Positions 31,873 through 41,614 of a DNA stretch of 52,756 nt are shown here, piece after piece. This DNA is from Flammeovirgaceae bacterium UBA1842. GTDB lineage: Bacteria; Bacteroidota; Bacteroidia; Cytophagales; Cyclobacteriaceae. The translations under genes and the position numbers were made by a program. Within the stretch, counting starts at the first letter, position 1. The number at the start of each line of letters is the position of its first letter. The stretch is taken from NCBI GenBank assembly GCA_002338655.1, contig DDIU01000013.1, positions 1 to 52,756 of the forward strand. The letters are read 5' to 3'. The notes below the pieces were generated by a model. The model saw only the letters and a program-made list of their open reading frames with translations. It did not search any database and had not been told where the DNA came from.

Positions 31873-32310
31873 TTAATTTGATGTGTAAACAGTGGTACTT
31901 GTACACCCACCAAATGGTGAATCAATAACAACGGTTAATAAATTTCCACTAATAGTGTACATAACCTCTTGAGTGAATCCATCAATAGTTACTTTCAATT
32001 TGCCATTCCCTAAAATTGTGTAGGTACCGGTAGTTGTTTCTGTAACACCTCCTTGAATATCCTTACTAGTAAGAATCCCACCTGAAAGCATTACAGTTGA
32101 ACAGTCAGTTGCTGTACAGGTAGAGGTTTCATTTTCATTTTCATTTGGATCATCACATCCTGTACTTACATTACTTATTTCAGTCCATAAAGTCCCTTCC
32201 AATGAAACCCCCGGAGTACTATTGTCATCATCTTTACAACTTGTTAAATAGACTAATGCTGAAAACAACAATAATGCTGATAGACATAATTTTAAAGTCT
32301 TCATAATCAA
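31873..32310 (-). CDS. Lipocalin-like surface lipoprotein
   Basis: This 145-aa predicted lipoprotein has a signal peptide ending in the lipobox LTSC, followed by KDDDN, a strong Bacteroidota lipoprotein export signal. The body (LEGTLWTEISNVSTGC, YTILGNGKLKVTIDGFTQEVMYTISGNLLTVVIDSPFGGC) has the W-containing first strand and repeated beta-turns of lipocalin-like/DUF4923-type proteins. Six Cys residues outside the lipobox suggest disulfides. The start may be Met1 or Met3. Ligand unknown. Confidence 0.85.
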   Translation of the reverse strand: MIMKTLKLCLSALLLFSALVYLTSCKDDDNSTPGVSLEGTLWTEISNVSTGCDDPNENENETSTCTATDCSTVMLSGGILTSKDIQGGVTETTTGTYTILGNGKLKVTIDGFTQEVMYTISGNLLTVVIDSPFGGCTSTTVYTSN

Positions 32311-32434
32311 TTAGTTTAGGTTTGTAATATGTTCGAGTAATTGAACAAGTTATAAATTATTTCTGAGATTTGAAATAGAAACCTATGATTCAAAGGCTTT
32401 AAATAGCTTATAAAAACGAATACAAGACCAATAA

Positions 32435-32986
32435 ATGTCCACGGATAAAAACCTTTACTTTCTTGCCATTATTCCTCCTGAGCCGATAAAATCGGAAACA
32501 CAGGAAGTCAAGCAGATTTTTGCTGATCAATATGACTCCAAAGGGGCGTTAAAATCACCTCCACATGTCACCTTGCACATGCCCTTTAAGCTAAAGGTGG
32601 AGAAGGAGAATGATATTATTAAAAAATTAAAACTGTTGGCCGTGCATCAGCAGTCTTTTGAAATGGTCTTAAATGGCTTTGGGCATTTTAAGCAACGGGT
32701 GATTTATCTGGATGTAGAGCAAAATGAATCTTTGTTCAATTTGTTTTTGGAGATCCGAAAATTCATGAAGGTAAATTATAATATTTTCAATGCCGACTAT
32801 AAAAACCGAGGCTTCCACCCACATCTCACAGTAGCGTTTAGGGACTTATCAAAAGAAAAATTTAAGGAAGCTTGGCCATTATTTGAAGACCGTTCATTTC
32901 GCAGACCATTTACTGCGTATGCCATAGCCCTATTAAAACATAATGGAACAAATTGGGATGTAGCATGTGAGCTCCCCTTTTCTTAA
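32435..32986 (+). CDS. 2H phosphoesterase (2'-5' RNA ligase family)
   Basis: This 183-aa cytoplasmic protein has the two signature motifs of the 2H superfamily: PPHVTLHMPF (HxT) about residue 47 and HPHLTVAF (HxT) about residue 131. The His pairs form the active site for hydrolysing or joining 2'-5' or cyclic phosphodiester bonds. The cellular role of bacterial members is mostly unknown (RNA ends, cyclic-nucleotide or tRNA-splicing-like products). It diverges from the lipoprotein gene and converges with the next gene with only 10 bp between their stops. Confidence 0.9.
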   Translation: MSTDKNLYFLAIIPPEPIKSETQEVKQIFADQYDSKGALKSPPHVTLHMPFKLKVEKENDIIKKLKLLAVHQQSFEMVLNGFGHFKQRVIYLDVEQNESLFNLFLEIRKFMKVNYNIFNADYKNRGFHPHLTVAFRDLSKEKFKEAWPLFEDRSFRRPFTAYAIALLKHNGTNWDVACELPFS

Positions 32987-32996
32987 CCTTCCATTG

Positions 32997-34040
32997 CTAC
33001 CCGCTACTTTTAGCTTTTTTATACATTTTTACTGGAGGAACGCAGAATATATAGATGCCATAGTACAAAGCGCTTTTAGCATTTATGGTTAATAATGCAT
33101 CTGTTCTGCTATTACCGGGTTCTGAAACGAAAATATTAATAGGTTCGCGATAGCCTACAGTGAAGCCAAGCCAAAACCAATCGTGGAGCTCTCGCTCATA
33201 GGTCAGCGTAATTCGGACGGATGACCTTCTAAACTCAAGACGTTCAAACCCGGCAAACAAACTATCTTGTAGGTGATAGCTAGCTCCCTGCAATTCTGTA
33301 CTGAGAATAACATGGTTCTGATTAGTAGGGGAATATCGGAGTTTCATGCTTTTTGGAAGGAGAAACTCATACCCCCAATGAAGACTAAAGTCATTGCTGA
33401 ACAAAATAAGTGGAAAAATAACCGGTTGACCGAAGTCATAACCAAAAGATATACCACCACCGAATTGTTTATGTGGATTAAGGTTTTTGCCGTACAATAA
33501 AGCAAATGATAGCTTTAATTGGTCTGTGAAGTTTCGTAATTGAGGTTTATCACTATTGAGCGAGCTATTTATATAGGCAAAAACAAACTTCGATTTCAGC
33601 AGGTCTTTTTTCAAGTAAAGGTTAAATGAAAGGCGCTTTAATGATTTGTCTTCAAACCGCTCAAACAATGGATAATCCGGATCTGTTTTTTGATCAAACT
33701 TAAACTGTTCATGTCGATACCCAACCCCCCCAAATAGATTGGTTTCTGATTTTAGGATTAAAGGAAATTTTAGTTTTATCCCTCTGGTCAGATTTTGTGC
33801 TACTCTGGCTTTCGAATCACCAACCACATCTGACGTTGCTGCTACCTTGAAATTATCAAATGATTCAAAACCCAATTCAAAAAACTTCGGCCTTGGTTTA
33901 AAACGGTTAGAAGCCTTAATTATGGGATCCTTAGAGGGTATGGTGATGGGTTCATCCTGCTGGCAATAGGTATAGTTTGCCAATAGGCAAAACGCCAAAA
34001 TCAGTACACGTTTTATATTAGGTAAATTGATTATTGTCAA
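32997..34040 (-). CDS. Predicted outer-membrane beta-barrel protein (DUF6268-like)
   Basis: This 347-aa protein has a signal peptide ending NYTYCQ. From about residue 60 it is a run of amphipathic strands (TRGIKLKFPLILKSETNLFGGVGYRHEQF, KSKFVFAYINSSLNSDKPQLRNF, QFGGGISFGYDFGQPVIFPLILFS, RSSVRITLTYERELHDWFWLGFTVGY), typical of an outer-membrane barrel of the DUF6268 type. The C-terminus (MYKKAKSSG) is not the usual aromatic end, so the assignment is moderate. It is divergent from the TPR-histidine kinase gene with a 150-bp shared promoter region, so it is a possible target of that system. Confidence 0.75.
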   Translation of the reverse strand: MTIINLPNIKRVLILAFCLLANYTYCQQDEPITIPSKDPIIKASNRFKPRPKFFELGFESFDNFKVAATSDVVGDSKARVAQNLTRGIKLKFPLILKSETNLFGGVGYRHEQFKFDQKTDPDYPLFERFEDKSLKRLSFNLYLKKDLLKSKFVFAYINSSLNSDKPQLRNFTDQLKLSFALLYGKNLNPHKQFGGGISFGYDFGQPVIFPLILFSNDFSLHWGYEFLLPKSMKLRYSPTNQNHVILSTELQGASYHLQDSLFAGFERLEFRRSSVRITLTYERELHDWFWLGFTVGYREPINIFVSEPGNSRTDALLTINAKSALYYGIYIFCVPPVKMYKKAKSSG

Positions 34041-34190
34041 AGCGGGGCTACTACTAAATTAGGAAGTATTAATATACTGAAATGATTTCAGAGATTTACC
34101 TTTTAGTAATATGGGAGTTTATGCTTTCTTAATACCTCATTTACCGCTCAATTTATTATCTTGTAATGGTGTTTCTATTAATGTGATTAA

Positions 34191-36101
34191 ATGAGATGTG
34201 CTTTATGTGTTTTGCTATCGTTTTTTACCCTTGTTGCCCTCGGCCAACATGAAGTACACATTGACAGTCTTAATAACTTACTAAAATATAACCAAGAGCC
34301 ATCCAAAAAGGCTTATATTCTGGACGAGCTCTCCTACGAATGGTTTTCTGTCAATCTAGATAGTTCATTGCTGTATGGCCAAAAAGGATATCAGATTTTT
34401 AAGGACTTGAATGATCCTAAGGGGTTTTCCCAGGCGGCCACTTCCATAGCAGTGGCTTACCATTATCTGAATGATTGGGACAGTGCCCAATATTATTATG
34501 AAAAGGCACTAAGTATAAGAATGGCCGATAAGGATACTGCCAAAATAGCCTCCTCACTCAATAACCTCGGGGTAGTGTACATGGATCAGGGGGAATACGA
34601 CCAAGCCACCAAATATTATATCCGTGCGATGAAGGTAAGGGAATTGTCAAAAGATAGTGTGGGTGTGGCCATCACTAAGGCTAATCTTGGACTTATTTTT
34701 AAAAAACAAGGCAATTATGAAAAGGCAATAGAATACTACAAAGAAGCTATTGCGGATATTAAAAAGTATAACAAGGAAAACTATTTGGAAGTGGCTTTAT
34801 TGAACCTGGGGTCAATTTATAATACCATTGGGCAATTTGAGGAGGGGCTTAACTACAATCTGGCACTTCAACGGCTCGCGGAGAAAAGGTCTTCGTTAAG
34901 GAACCTTGCCAAGTCATTTGTGAACGCTGCCAATTCGTATCAGGGGCTAGGACAACCGGATAGCAGCATCTATTTTATAAATAAAGCACTGGCCTTTTTT
35001 GAGGCGGGAAATGACACTGTCAATATCGTTCATTCCCTGCTTTCCGTATCACAATATTATTTGGATAAGAAGGATTATTCCGGTGCCATCAATAATTCAT
35101 TAAACCTTGAAAAGATAAACCAGAAACTACGAAATCGGGAAATTTTCATTGAAAACCAACTAATCTTGGCCAAGGCATACGAAGCATTGGGTAACTATCA
35201 GAATGCATTTCAAAGCTTGCAACAGTCATACAATCAAAAAGACTCCTTTCTTACTGAATCATTGAATGAAACCATTAGCAAGTTGACCGTAAAGTATGAA
35301 ACAGAGCAACATGAAAGGGAAATATCAGAATTGAGAATCAAGAATCAGGAGGCGATCATTGCTAATCAAAAATCTGACAATCAACGTAATATTTTATTGC
35401 TATTGGCCAGTATCCTTATTGTAAGTGCCTTACTGCTTTATTTGCTACTAAGAACAAAATCCAAAGCCAATGCTATAATCACAAAATCATTAGCTGAAAA
35501 AGAAACCCTTTTAAAAGAAATCCACCATAGGGTTAAGAACAACCTGCAGATCATTTCCAGTTTGTTGAGCTTACAATCTAGGTATATTGAGAATAAAGAG
35601 GCAAAGGACCTGGTAAATGAAGGACAAAATAGGGTTAAATCAATGGCATTGATACATCAAAAGCTATATCAGTTCAATAACCTCACGGGGGTCGAGGCAC
35701 TTGACTATGTTCAAAACCTGACCGCAACGTTGAAGAGTGCCTATGGCATTGATTCCACCCGGGTGGATGTAAAATATGATATTGCCGATATAAATGTCGA
35801 TGTGGATACGATCATCCCTATTGGGTTAATACTGAACGAACTTATCAGTAATTCATTCAAATATGCCTTTCCTGATGAGCGGGAGGGTGAATTGAACATC
35901 AAGTTGAATGAGAATGATGGTAAATTATTATTGACTGTTAAAGACAACGGGGTTGGCGCACCAGCCGAAGTGAGCGATGATCAGTCTTTTGGCATGCGTA
36001 TGATCAAGTCACTTTCACGGAAGTTAGAAGCGGAAGTCAATTTCGACTTTAGTAATGGTACCGAAGCTTCATTAGTCATATCACACTATAAGTTAGTATA
36101 A
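34191..36101 (+). CDS. TPR-containing sensor histidine kinase (HisKA_2/HWE-like)
   Basis: This 636-aa kinase has a signal peptide (ends VALGQ) and about seven tetratricopeptide repeats in the periplasm (about residues 40-340, DSAQYYYEKALSIRM, EYDQATKYYIRAMKV, NYEKAIEYYKEAI). A coiled coil, one membrane helix (about 403-422) and a cytoplasmic kinase core follow. The core has the phospho-acceptor EIHHRVKNNLQIISSLLSLQSRYI (His445/His446), the N box LNELISNSFKYAF, DNGVGAP and SFGMRMI. Its response regulator starts 7 nt downstream. It likely senses something at the envelope and controls nearby genes, perhaps the surface protein that follows. Confidence 0.95.
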   Translation: MRCALCVLLSFFTLVALGQHEVHIDSLNNLLKYNQEPSKKAYILDELSYEWFSVNLDSSLLYGQKGYQIFKDLNDPKGFSQAATSIAVAYHYLNDWDSAQYYYEKALSIRMADKDTAKIASSLNNLGVVYMDQGEYDQATKYYIRAMKVRELSKDSVGVAITKANLGLIFKKQGNYEKAIEYYKEAIADIKKYNKENYLEVALLNLGSIYNTIGQFEEGLNYNLALQRLAEKRSSLRNLAKSFVNAANSYQGLGQPDSSIYFINKALAFFEAGNDTVNIVHSLLSVSQYYLDKKDYSGAINNSLNLEKINQKLRNREIFIENQLILAKAYEALGNYQNAFQSLQQSYNQKDSFLTESLNETISKLTVKYETEQHEREISELRIKNQEAIIANQKSDNQRNILLLLASILIVSALLLYLLLRTKSKANAIITKSLAEKETLLKEIHHRVKNNLQIISSLLSLQSRYIENKEAKDLVNEGQNRVKSMALIHQKLYQFNNLTGVEALDYVQNLTATLKSAYGIDSTRVDVKYDIADINVDVDTIIPIGLILNELISNSFKYAFPDEREGELNIKLNENDGKLLLTVKDNGVGAPAEVSDDQSFGMRMIKSLSRKLEAEVNFDFSNGTEASLVISHYKLV

Positions 36102-36108
36102 TTGTTTA

Positions 36109-36807
36109 ATGGGAAAGTCTGTTCTTATTGTTGAAGATGAACCGTTGATAGCGGACGACCTTCTTTATCACCTCGAAGATATGGGCATAGAGTCTGTAGA
36201 TGTTGCCCTAAAATATGACGAGGCCCGTAAGAAAATAACTGAAAATGCCTTTGATCTGGCTTTGTTGGATGTTAACCTTTCAGGAGAGCGGGATGGTATA
36301 GACTTAGCTCATTTTATTAACCGTCAGCAACCCGTTCCCTTTATATTTGTGACCTCTTATTATGATTCGAACACTTTAAATCGGGCCAAGCAGACTAACC
36401 CTTGGGCGTATATCCTCAAACCATTTGACAAAAGAGAAGTAACCATCAATGTGGAAATGGCCTTTCATAAAATTGCGTTACTGGCAAGTCAAAGGCCCGA
36501 ACGTTTTTTTGTTAAAGACAAAGATGGCCTACTTCCGGTAAATCCAGATGATATTCATTATGTAGAAGCATTTGACAATTATGCCAAGGTATTCACTGAA
36601 GATCAATCCTATATCATAAGTCACACGCTCAAAAGTGTTGAGGACAAGTTAATACCTTATGGGTTTGATCGCGTTCACAAATCTTATCTGATCAATTTCT
36701 CAAAAATTTCAAGGATTAGTGAAGGGTATGTGTTTTTTGGTGAAGCTGCCATTCCGATTGGCAGAGCCTATAAAATGGCGTTTATGTCGAAAATAGCATT
36801 GCTATAA
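36109..36807 (+). CDS. LytTR-family response regulator
   Basis: This 232-aa regulator has a receiver with acceptor Asp54 (LALLDVNLSGERDGIDL), the acidic pair in IVEDEPLI and Lys in YILKPFDK. Its C-terminal LytTR DNA-binding domain (about 130-232) includes DIHYVEAFDNYAKVFT, HTLKSVEDKL, FDRVHKSYLINFSKI and IPIGRAYK. It begins 7 nt after the histidine kinase stop and forms a two-component pair with it. LytTR proteins bind direct repeats; the target is not identifiable by eye, but the surface-protein gene 96 bp downstream is the first candidate. Confidence 0.95.
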   Translation: MGKSVLIVEDEPLIADDLLYHLEDMGIESVDVALKYDEARKKITENAFDLALLDVNLSGERDGIDLAHFINRQQPVPFIFVTSYYDSNTLNRAKQTNPWAYILKPFDKREVTINVEMAFHKIALLASQRPERFFVKDKDGLLPVNPDDIHYVEAFDNYAKVFTEDQSYIISHTLKSVEDKLIPYGFDRVHKSYLINFSKISRISEGYVFFGEAAIPIGRAYKMAFMSKIALL

Positions 36808-36897
36808 CTACACTTTACCTCTTTTTACTACGCTCACTAAGTAAATCATGTCGTTCACTAAAAACCTTTATTAATATAAGGATTTTAATACGAACTT

Positions 36898-36913
36898 GTT
36901 GACATGTGTCAAC
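36898..36913. promoter_or_regulatory. 16-bp palindrome covering the start codon of the giant surface protein
   Basis: GTTGACA-TG-TGTCAAC is a perfect dyad and contains the ATG at 36904. It could be an operator or, in RNA, a stem that hides the start codon. Confidence 0.5.
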
Positions 36914-39900
36914 AGATCAAATTTTGTCTAATAGTAACGGCCCTTCTCTTCTTAGCTGGAAACGTCAATGCCATCCCCTTTATCACTACTTGGCAAACTG
37001 ATAATTATGGAAGCTCTGACGATAATCAAATTACTATTCCAACAACAGGGACTGGCTATAACTATGATATTTACTGGGAAGAAGTGGGCAATCCATCAAA
37101 TAATGGTACCGAACCTACTGGCCAGACAGGGGACTACACCATCACCTTCCCCAGTATCGGTACTTATCGGGTAGAAATATCTGGGCAATTTCCGCGAATA
37201 TATTTTAATGCTGGCAGTTACTTAAGTCCTAAAGACAGCGAAAAATTACTTACCGTAGAACAATGGGGCGATATAGCCTGGACTTCAATGAACCGTGCTT
37301 TTGCAGGATGTGAAAACCTAAGAATAAATGCTGTAGATGCTCCAGATCTATCAGGAGTTACTGACATGAGTAGGATGTTTTTCTATGCAAAATCATTAAA
37401 TGACAATATCAATCACTGGGTTGTTAATAACGTTCAAAACATGTCCGAGATGTTCCGGGATGCAACGGTTTTTGATCAACCCTTAGACACATGGGAAGTA
37501 ACAAATGTGACCGATATGTCTGAAATGTTTTATTTCGCTCGAGCTTTCAACCAACCAATCAACTTTAATCCTGGAAATGGCAATAATGGTGGCGATGCCT
37601 GGAACACTAGCAATGTAACCAACATGGCATCGATGTTTGGAGCCGCTTCCGAATTCAATCAAGATATAGGCGATTGGGATGTAAGTAATGTTACTAGCAT
37701 GAACGGCATGTTTTCTATAGCTGTCAAATTTAATCAGGACATCAGTGGTTGGACACTTGGTAATGGTACAATAATCAGTGGAATGTTTAGTGGTGCTACG
37801 GTTTTCAATCAGGACATCAGTGGTTGGAACACCACGGGGGTCACCAGTATGTCTGGTCTATTTCGAAATACTGAGGCCTTTAACCAGAATATCAATGGCT
37901 GGGATTTTACCAGTGTGATTAATATGAGTGAGATGTTTAGCGGTGCAATAGCATTTACTCAGGATATAACTGGCTGGGATGTTAGTGGTGTTACAAATAT
38001 GAGAGGCATGTTTAGTGGCAACTCTACTTTTAATCAAGATATCAGTGGCTGGGTAGTCGATAATGTTTTAGATATGGAGAATATGTTTGAAGATGCTACC
38101 TCTTTTAATCAAGACATAAGCGGGTGGAATGTAACCAATGTCAATGACATGAGTGGAATGTTTGATGGAGCCACCTCTTTTAACCAAGACCTTGGTCGTG
38201 TAGGTGGTTGGGATGTAAGCGGAGTTTCTGACATGCGGTCAATGTTTCGGAATGCTTCTTCTTTTGATCAGGACCTAAGTGGCTGGGATGTATCCAACCT
38301 TTCCTACGCAGTGTTTATGTTTAGTAACTCAGGACTTTCTGTAGGTAACTATGATAAGCTGTTAATCGGATGGGCTGCACAATCTTTGAAATCAAATGTC
38401 AGTTTTGGTGCTCAGGGCCGATTTTATTGTGCTGGAGCTACTGCACGCGCAGATATCATTGCTAACTTTAATTGGTTTATAACTGATGATGGCCAAAGTT
38501 GTATCAACGTATTTGATGGGGTTGATACCACAGCACCGCAAATTGCAGATGCACAAGTTACACCTATTGACTTTGGGTCTATTGATGTCTTTCCCTCTAC
38601 TAAAAATAGGAGCTTTACCATTGAAAATCAACAGTCAATTCCTATTACCAATGTTGTTATTTCCATAAGTGGATCGGCTTTTAGTACCTCCTCGGCTCCT
38701 GTTGTCATTGGTGCAAGTAGTACACTGACATTTAATGTAGTTTTAAGCAATGCAACACCTGGGTCATTTACTGAAACCGTGTCGATTACCAGTGACGATT
38801 TTAGCGGAGCATTTCAATTTGATTTAACAGGTGAAGTTACAACTATTCCAGAGCCTGAAATAAAAGTTTTTGAAGGGCCATCAACAACTGGCAATGAAAT
38901 TCTTGATGGTGGGTTCCTAGGTGTTGGGTCTGACGATAGGGGTAATGATGTAACCTATCAGTTTACAATAACCAATAATGGTTCGGCTACACTCAACATT
39001 TCTGCCATGTCACTTTCAGGAACAGTATTTTCACTGGGCACAGCTACGCCATTGACTATTCCAGTTGGTAATTCCGAAACGATTGATGTCACATTGGATG
39101 GAACGGTAGCCGGTGATTTTTTTGAAACATTAATAATTACTAGTGACGACTCAGACGAAAGCTCTTTCAGCTTTGATGTATTTGGAACAATAAATGGGCC
39201 AGATATTTTAGTGGTTGACGGGCTCGACATTTTTGGAGATCCTGAAATATTAAATGGACAAGTTGCATCAATTGATTTTGGATCGTCCACTGCAGGTTCT
39301 GATGTAGTGCGTCAATTGGTTATAACGAACGTAGCTCAGATTCCATTATCCATTGCCGATATCACTATTTCCGGTTCTGCTTTTACTTTTACTACGCGAA
39401 CACTACCTTTTGGAGTTGCTGGAGAGATTGATGGAATCTATGATGAAGTACTGTTTGAAATCACATTGAGTGGGGCAACGGCAGGTTCCTTCAATGAAAC
39501 GGTTACTATTTTATGCGATGACGATGCAGATCCCATTTTTGAGTTTCAGCTTACTGGCCAAATCACCGCCCCAGAAATTGAAGTGTACGAGGGCAGCACC
39601 ACCAGTGGAACAGCTATTACTGATGGACAATTAGCAGCTTATGATTTTGGTTCAGATTTTCAGGGTTCACCCATCACCCAGCAAATCACCATTGAAAATA
39701 CAGGTATGGAGATACTTAATATTTCAAGTATTTCTATTAGCGGAAGTGCCTATTCATTGGTGACAACAGCCCCCACATCAGTAGGGGTTGGGGGTGCTGA
39801 AACTGTTGATATTATATTAAGTGGGGCTACCATTGGCGTATTTAATGAAACGGTCACTATTATTAATGATGATACGGATGAGGGCAATTTTGATTTTCCA

Positions 39901-41610
39901 ATTACAGGAGAAATCATGGTTATCCCCGAACCTGAAATTAACGTTTACAATGGGCCTAATAACGCTGGAGCAGTCATTGCAGATGGGCAGGCCACGGCCA
40001 TAGATTTTGGAACGGATGTACAAGGTAATGACATCACGCACCAGATTACCATTGAAAATACAGGTACAGCGGCACTAAATATTTCTTCCATTTCCATTTC
40101 AGGAAGTGCCTTTTCATTAACTAGTACAGCACCTACAACCATAGGAATTGGAGCTTCAGAAACCATTGCTATTGACCTCAGTGGAGCAGCGGTAGGGGTT
40201 TTTACAGAAACAATATCGATTAACAGCGATGACGCAGATGAAAGTGTTTTTAATTTCGGGTTGACTGGGGAAATAACGTCTGTGGCCACACCTGAAATTG
40301 CCGTCTATGATGGCGCCAATACCTCTGGTACACTTATCGTTGATGGTCAAGCCTCTCCGATTGACTTTGGTTCAGCAACACAGGGAGCAGATATTACAAG
40401 ACCAATCACTATTGAAAATATTGGAAGTGCTTCTTTGAACATATCTAACATTACCATTACAGGAACTGCTTTCACCATTGCATCAACACCTACATCCGTG
40501 GCCATCGGTGGGACAGAAACATTTGATATTGTGCTTAGTGCAGCTACTGTAGGAGTGTTTAACGAAACCATTATTATCATCAATGATGATACAAGCGAAG
40601 CTACTTTTGATTTCCAACTAACGGGTGAAATTACCGCCAGTCCTCAGCCTGAAATTGCCGTTTATGCAGGGAATTCAACTTCAGGAACTGCCATTTCAAA
40701 TGGACAAACAAGTGCGGTTAATATTGGCACAAGTGAAATTGGAACTGCCATCTCTCAGCCCATTACAATTGAAAATACTGGGTCACTCGATCTAATCATT
40801 ACGGATATCACCATTTCAGGTAGTGCGTTCGCCCTTGGATCTACCTTACCTAATACAATTAGCGCAGGCTCTTCTGTAACTGTTGATGTAATACTAAGTG
40901 GAGCCTCAGCCGGCACCTTTAGTGAGACATTGACTATCACAAATAATGATCCTGATGAAGCCGTCTTTAGTTTCCCGATCAGTGGAGAGATAACAGAAGC
41001 AAAAGTAAGTCTGGTTGTGGATGGAGAAAGCCGTGCCAGTGGAGAAGATATTGTATTTGAAGATGCCCTTGTAGGATCGAGTAAAATCAGGGAATTGACT
41101 ATCACTAACAGTGGAAATGCCAATTTGGTCATAACAAATATTACTATTGATGGCGATGATTTTACTTTACAAAGTGATGTTCCCGGACCGTTGGCACCAG
41201 GAGAAAGCACAGTTCTGCTAATCCAATTTTCACCCACTTCATTGGGACCAAAATCTGCAGTACTCACCATACAAAGTGTGGCAACCGCTGATTTCACGGC
41301 AGTTCTCATGGCGAATGGATTAAGTGATATCCCACCCATAGAGATAATCAATGTAGTAACGGTTCAACAAAATGGTAAACATGATTTTTTAGAGCTGCGT
41401 AATATCGAATTCTATAATACCAGCACCATATTTATCTATAATCGATGGGGAAGCCAGGTGTTTAAAACCACTGACTATAATAATACTACCAATCGATTTA
41501 TAGGTAATTCTGACAAGGGGGATGAGTTGCCGGACGGTACTTATTTCTATTTAATAGAGCTCAATGGTGGCGAGATTGTTAAAAATGGGTTTTTCCTACT
41601 TAGAAGATAA
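36904..41610 (+). CDS. Giant BspA-like / choice-of-anchor surface protein with T9SS type B C-terminus
   Basis: This is a 1568-aa extracellular protein with a signal peptide ending NVNA. Residues about 105-505 hold some 14 DUF285/BspA-type repeats (xxFNQDISGWDVSNVTDMSGMFxxA), which fold as a solenoid. Residues about 540-1480 hold eight or so Ig-like 'choice-of-anchor D'/ASPM-SPD-2-Hydin domains of about 110 aa (EIAVYDGxxxSGTxIxDGQxxxIDFGS...ITIENTGSAxLNISxISISGSAF...). The end (IFIYNRWGSQVFKTTDYNN...LPDGTYFYLIEL...GFFLLRR) is a gliding-motility-like type B sorting domain. A PorP/SprF-type gene follows after 4 nt, the usual partner for type B cargo. Adhesion is the likely role. Confidence 0.95.
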   Translation: MCQQIKFCLIVTALLFLAGNVNAIPFITTWQTDNYGSSDDNQITIPTTGTGYNYDIYWEEVGNPSNNGTEPTGQTGDYTITFPSIGTYRVEISGQFPRIYFNAGSYLSPKDSEKLLTVEQWGDIAWTSMNRAFAGCENLRINAVDAPDLSGVTDMSRMFFYAKSLNDNINHWVVNNVQNMSEMFRDATVFDQPLDTWEVTNVTDMSEMFYFARAFNQPINFNPGNGNNGGDAWNTSNVTNMASMFGAASEFNQDIGDWDVSNVTSMNGMFSIAVKFNQDISGWTLGNGTIISGMFSGATVFNQDISGWNTTGVTSMSGLFRNTEAFNQNINGWDFTSVINMSEMFSGAIAFTQDITGWDVSGVTNMRGMFSGNSTFNQDISGWVVDNVLDMENMFEDATSFNQDISGWNVTNVNDMSGMFDGATSFNQDLGRVGGWDVSGVSDMRSMFRNASSFDQDLSGWDVSNLSYAVFMFSNSGLSVGNYDKLLIGWAAQSLKSNVSFGAQGRFYCAGATARADIIANFNWFITDDGQSCINVFDGVDTTAPQIADAQVTPIDFGSIDVFPSTKNRSFTIENQQSIPITNVVISISGSAFSTSSAPVVIGASSTLTFNVVLSNATPGSFTETVSITSDDFSGAFQFDLTGEVTTIPEPEIKVFEGPSTTGNEILDGGFLGVGSDDRGNDVTYQFTITNNGSATLNISAMSLSGTVFSLGTATPLTIPVGNSETIDVTLDGTVAGDFFETLIITSDDSDESSFSFDVFGTINGPDILVVDGLDIFGDPEILNGQVASIDFGSSTAGSDVVRQLVITNVAQIPLSIADITISGSAFTFTTRTLPFGVAGEIDGIYDEVLFEITLSGATAGSFNETVTILCDDDADPIFEFQLTGQITAPEIEVYEGSTTSGTAITDGQLAAYDFGSDFQGSPITQQITIENTGMEILNISSISISGSAYSLVTTAPTSVGVGGAETVDIILSGATIGVFNETVTIINDDTDEGNFDFPITGEIMVIPEPEINVYNGPNNAGAVIADGQATAIDFGTDVQGNDITHQITIENTGTAALNISSISISGSAFSLTSTAPTTIGIGASETIAIDLSGAAVGVFTETISINSDDADESVFNFGLTGEITSVATPEIAVYDGANTSGTLIVDGQASPIDFGSATQGADITRPITIENIGSASLNISNITITGTAFTIASTPTSVAIGGTETFDIVLSAATVGVFNETIIIINDDTSEATFDFQLTGEITASPQPEIAVYAGNSTSGTAISNGQTSAVNIGTSEIGTAISQPITIENTGSLDLIITDITISGSAFALGSTLPNTISAGSSVTVDVILSGASAGTFSETLTITNNDPDEAVFSFPISGEITEAKVSLVVDGESRASGEDIVFEDALVGSSKIRELTITNSGNANLVITNITIDGDDFTLQSDVPGPLAPGESTVLLIQFSPTSLGPKSAVLTIQSVATADFTAVLMANGLSDIPPIEIINVVTVQQNGKHDFLELRNIEFYNTSTIFIYNRWGSQVFKTTDYNNTTNRFIGNSDKGDELPDGTYFYLIELNGGEIVKNGFFLLRR

Positions 41611-41614
41611 TATC

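Noticed and set aside
40755..41351. 198-codon open frame on the minus strand
   Set aside because: It is antisense to the repeat domains of the 1568-aa surface protein; its low-complexity Ser/Val/Pro composition reflects the repeats on the other strand.
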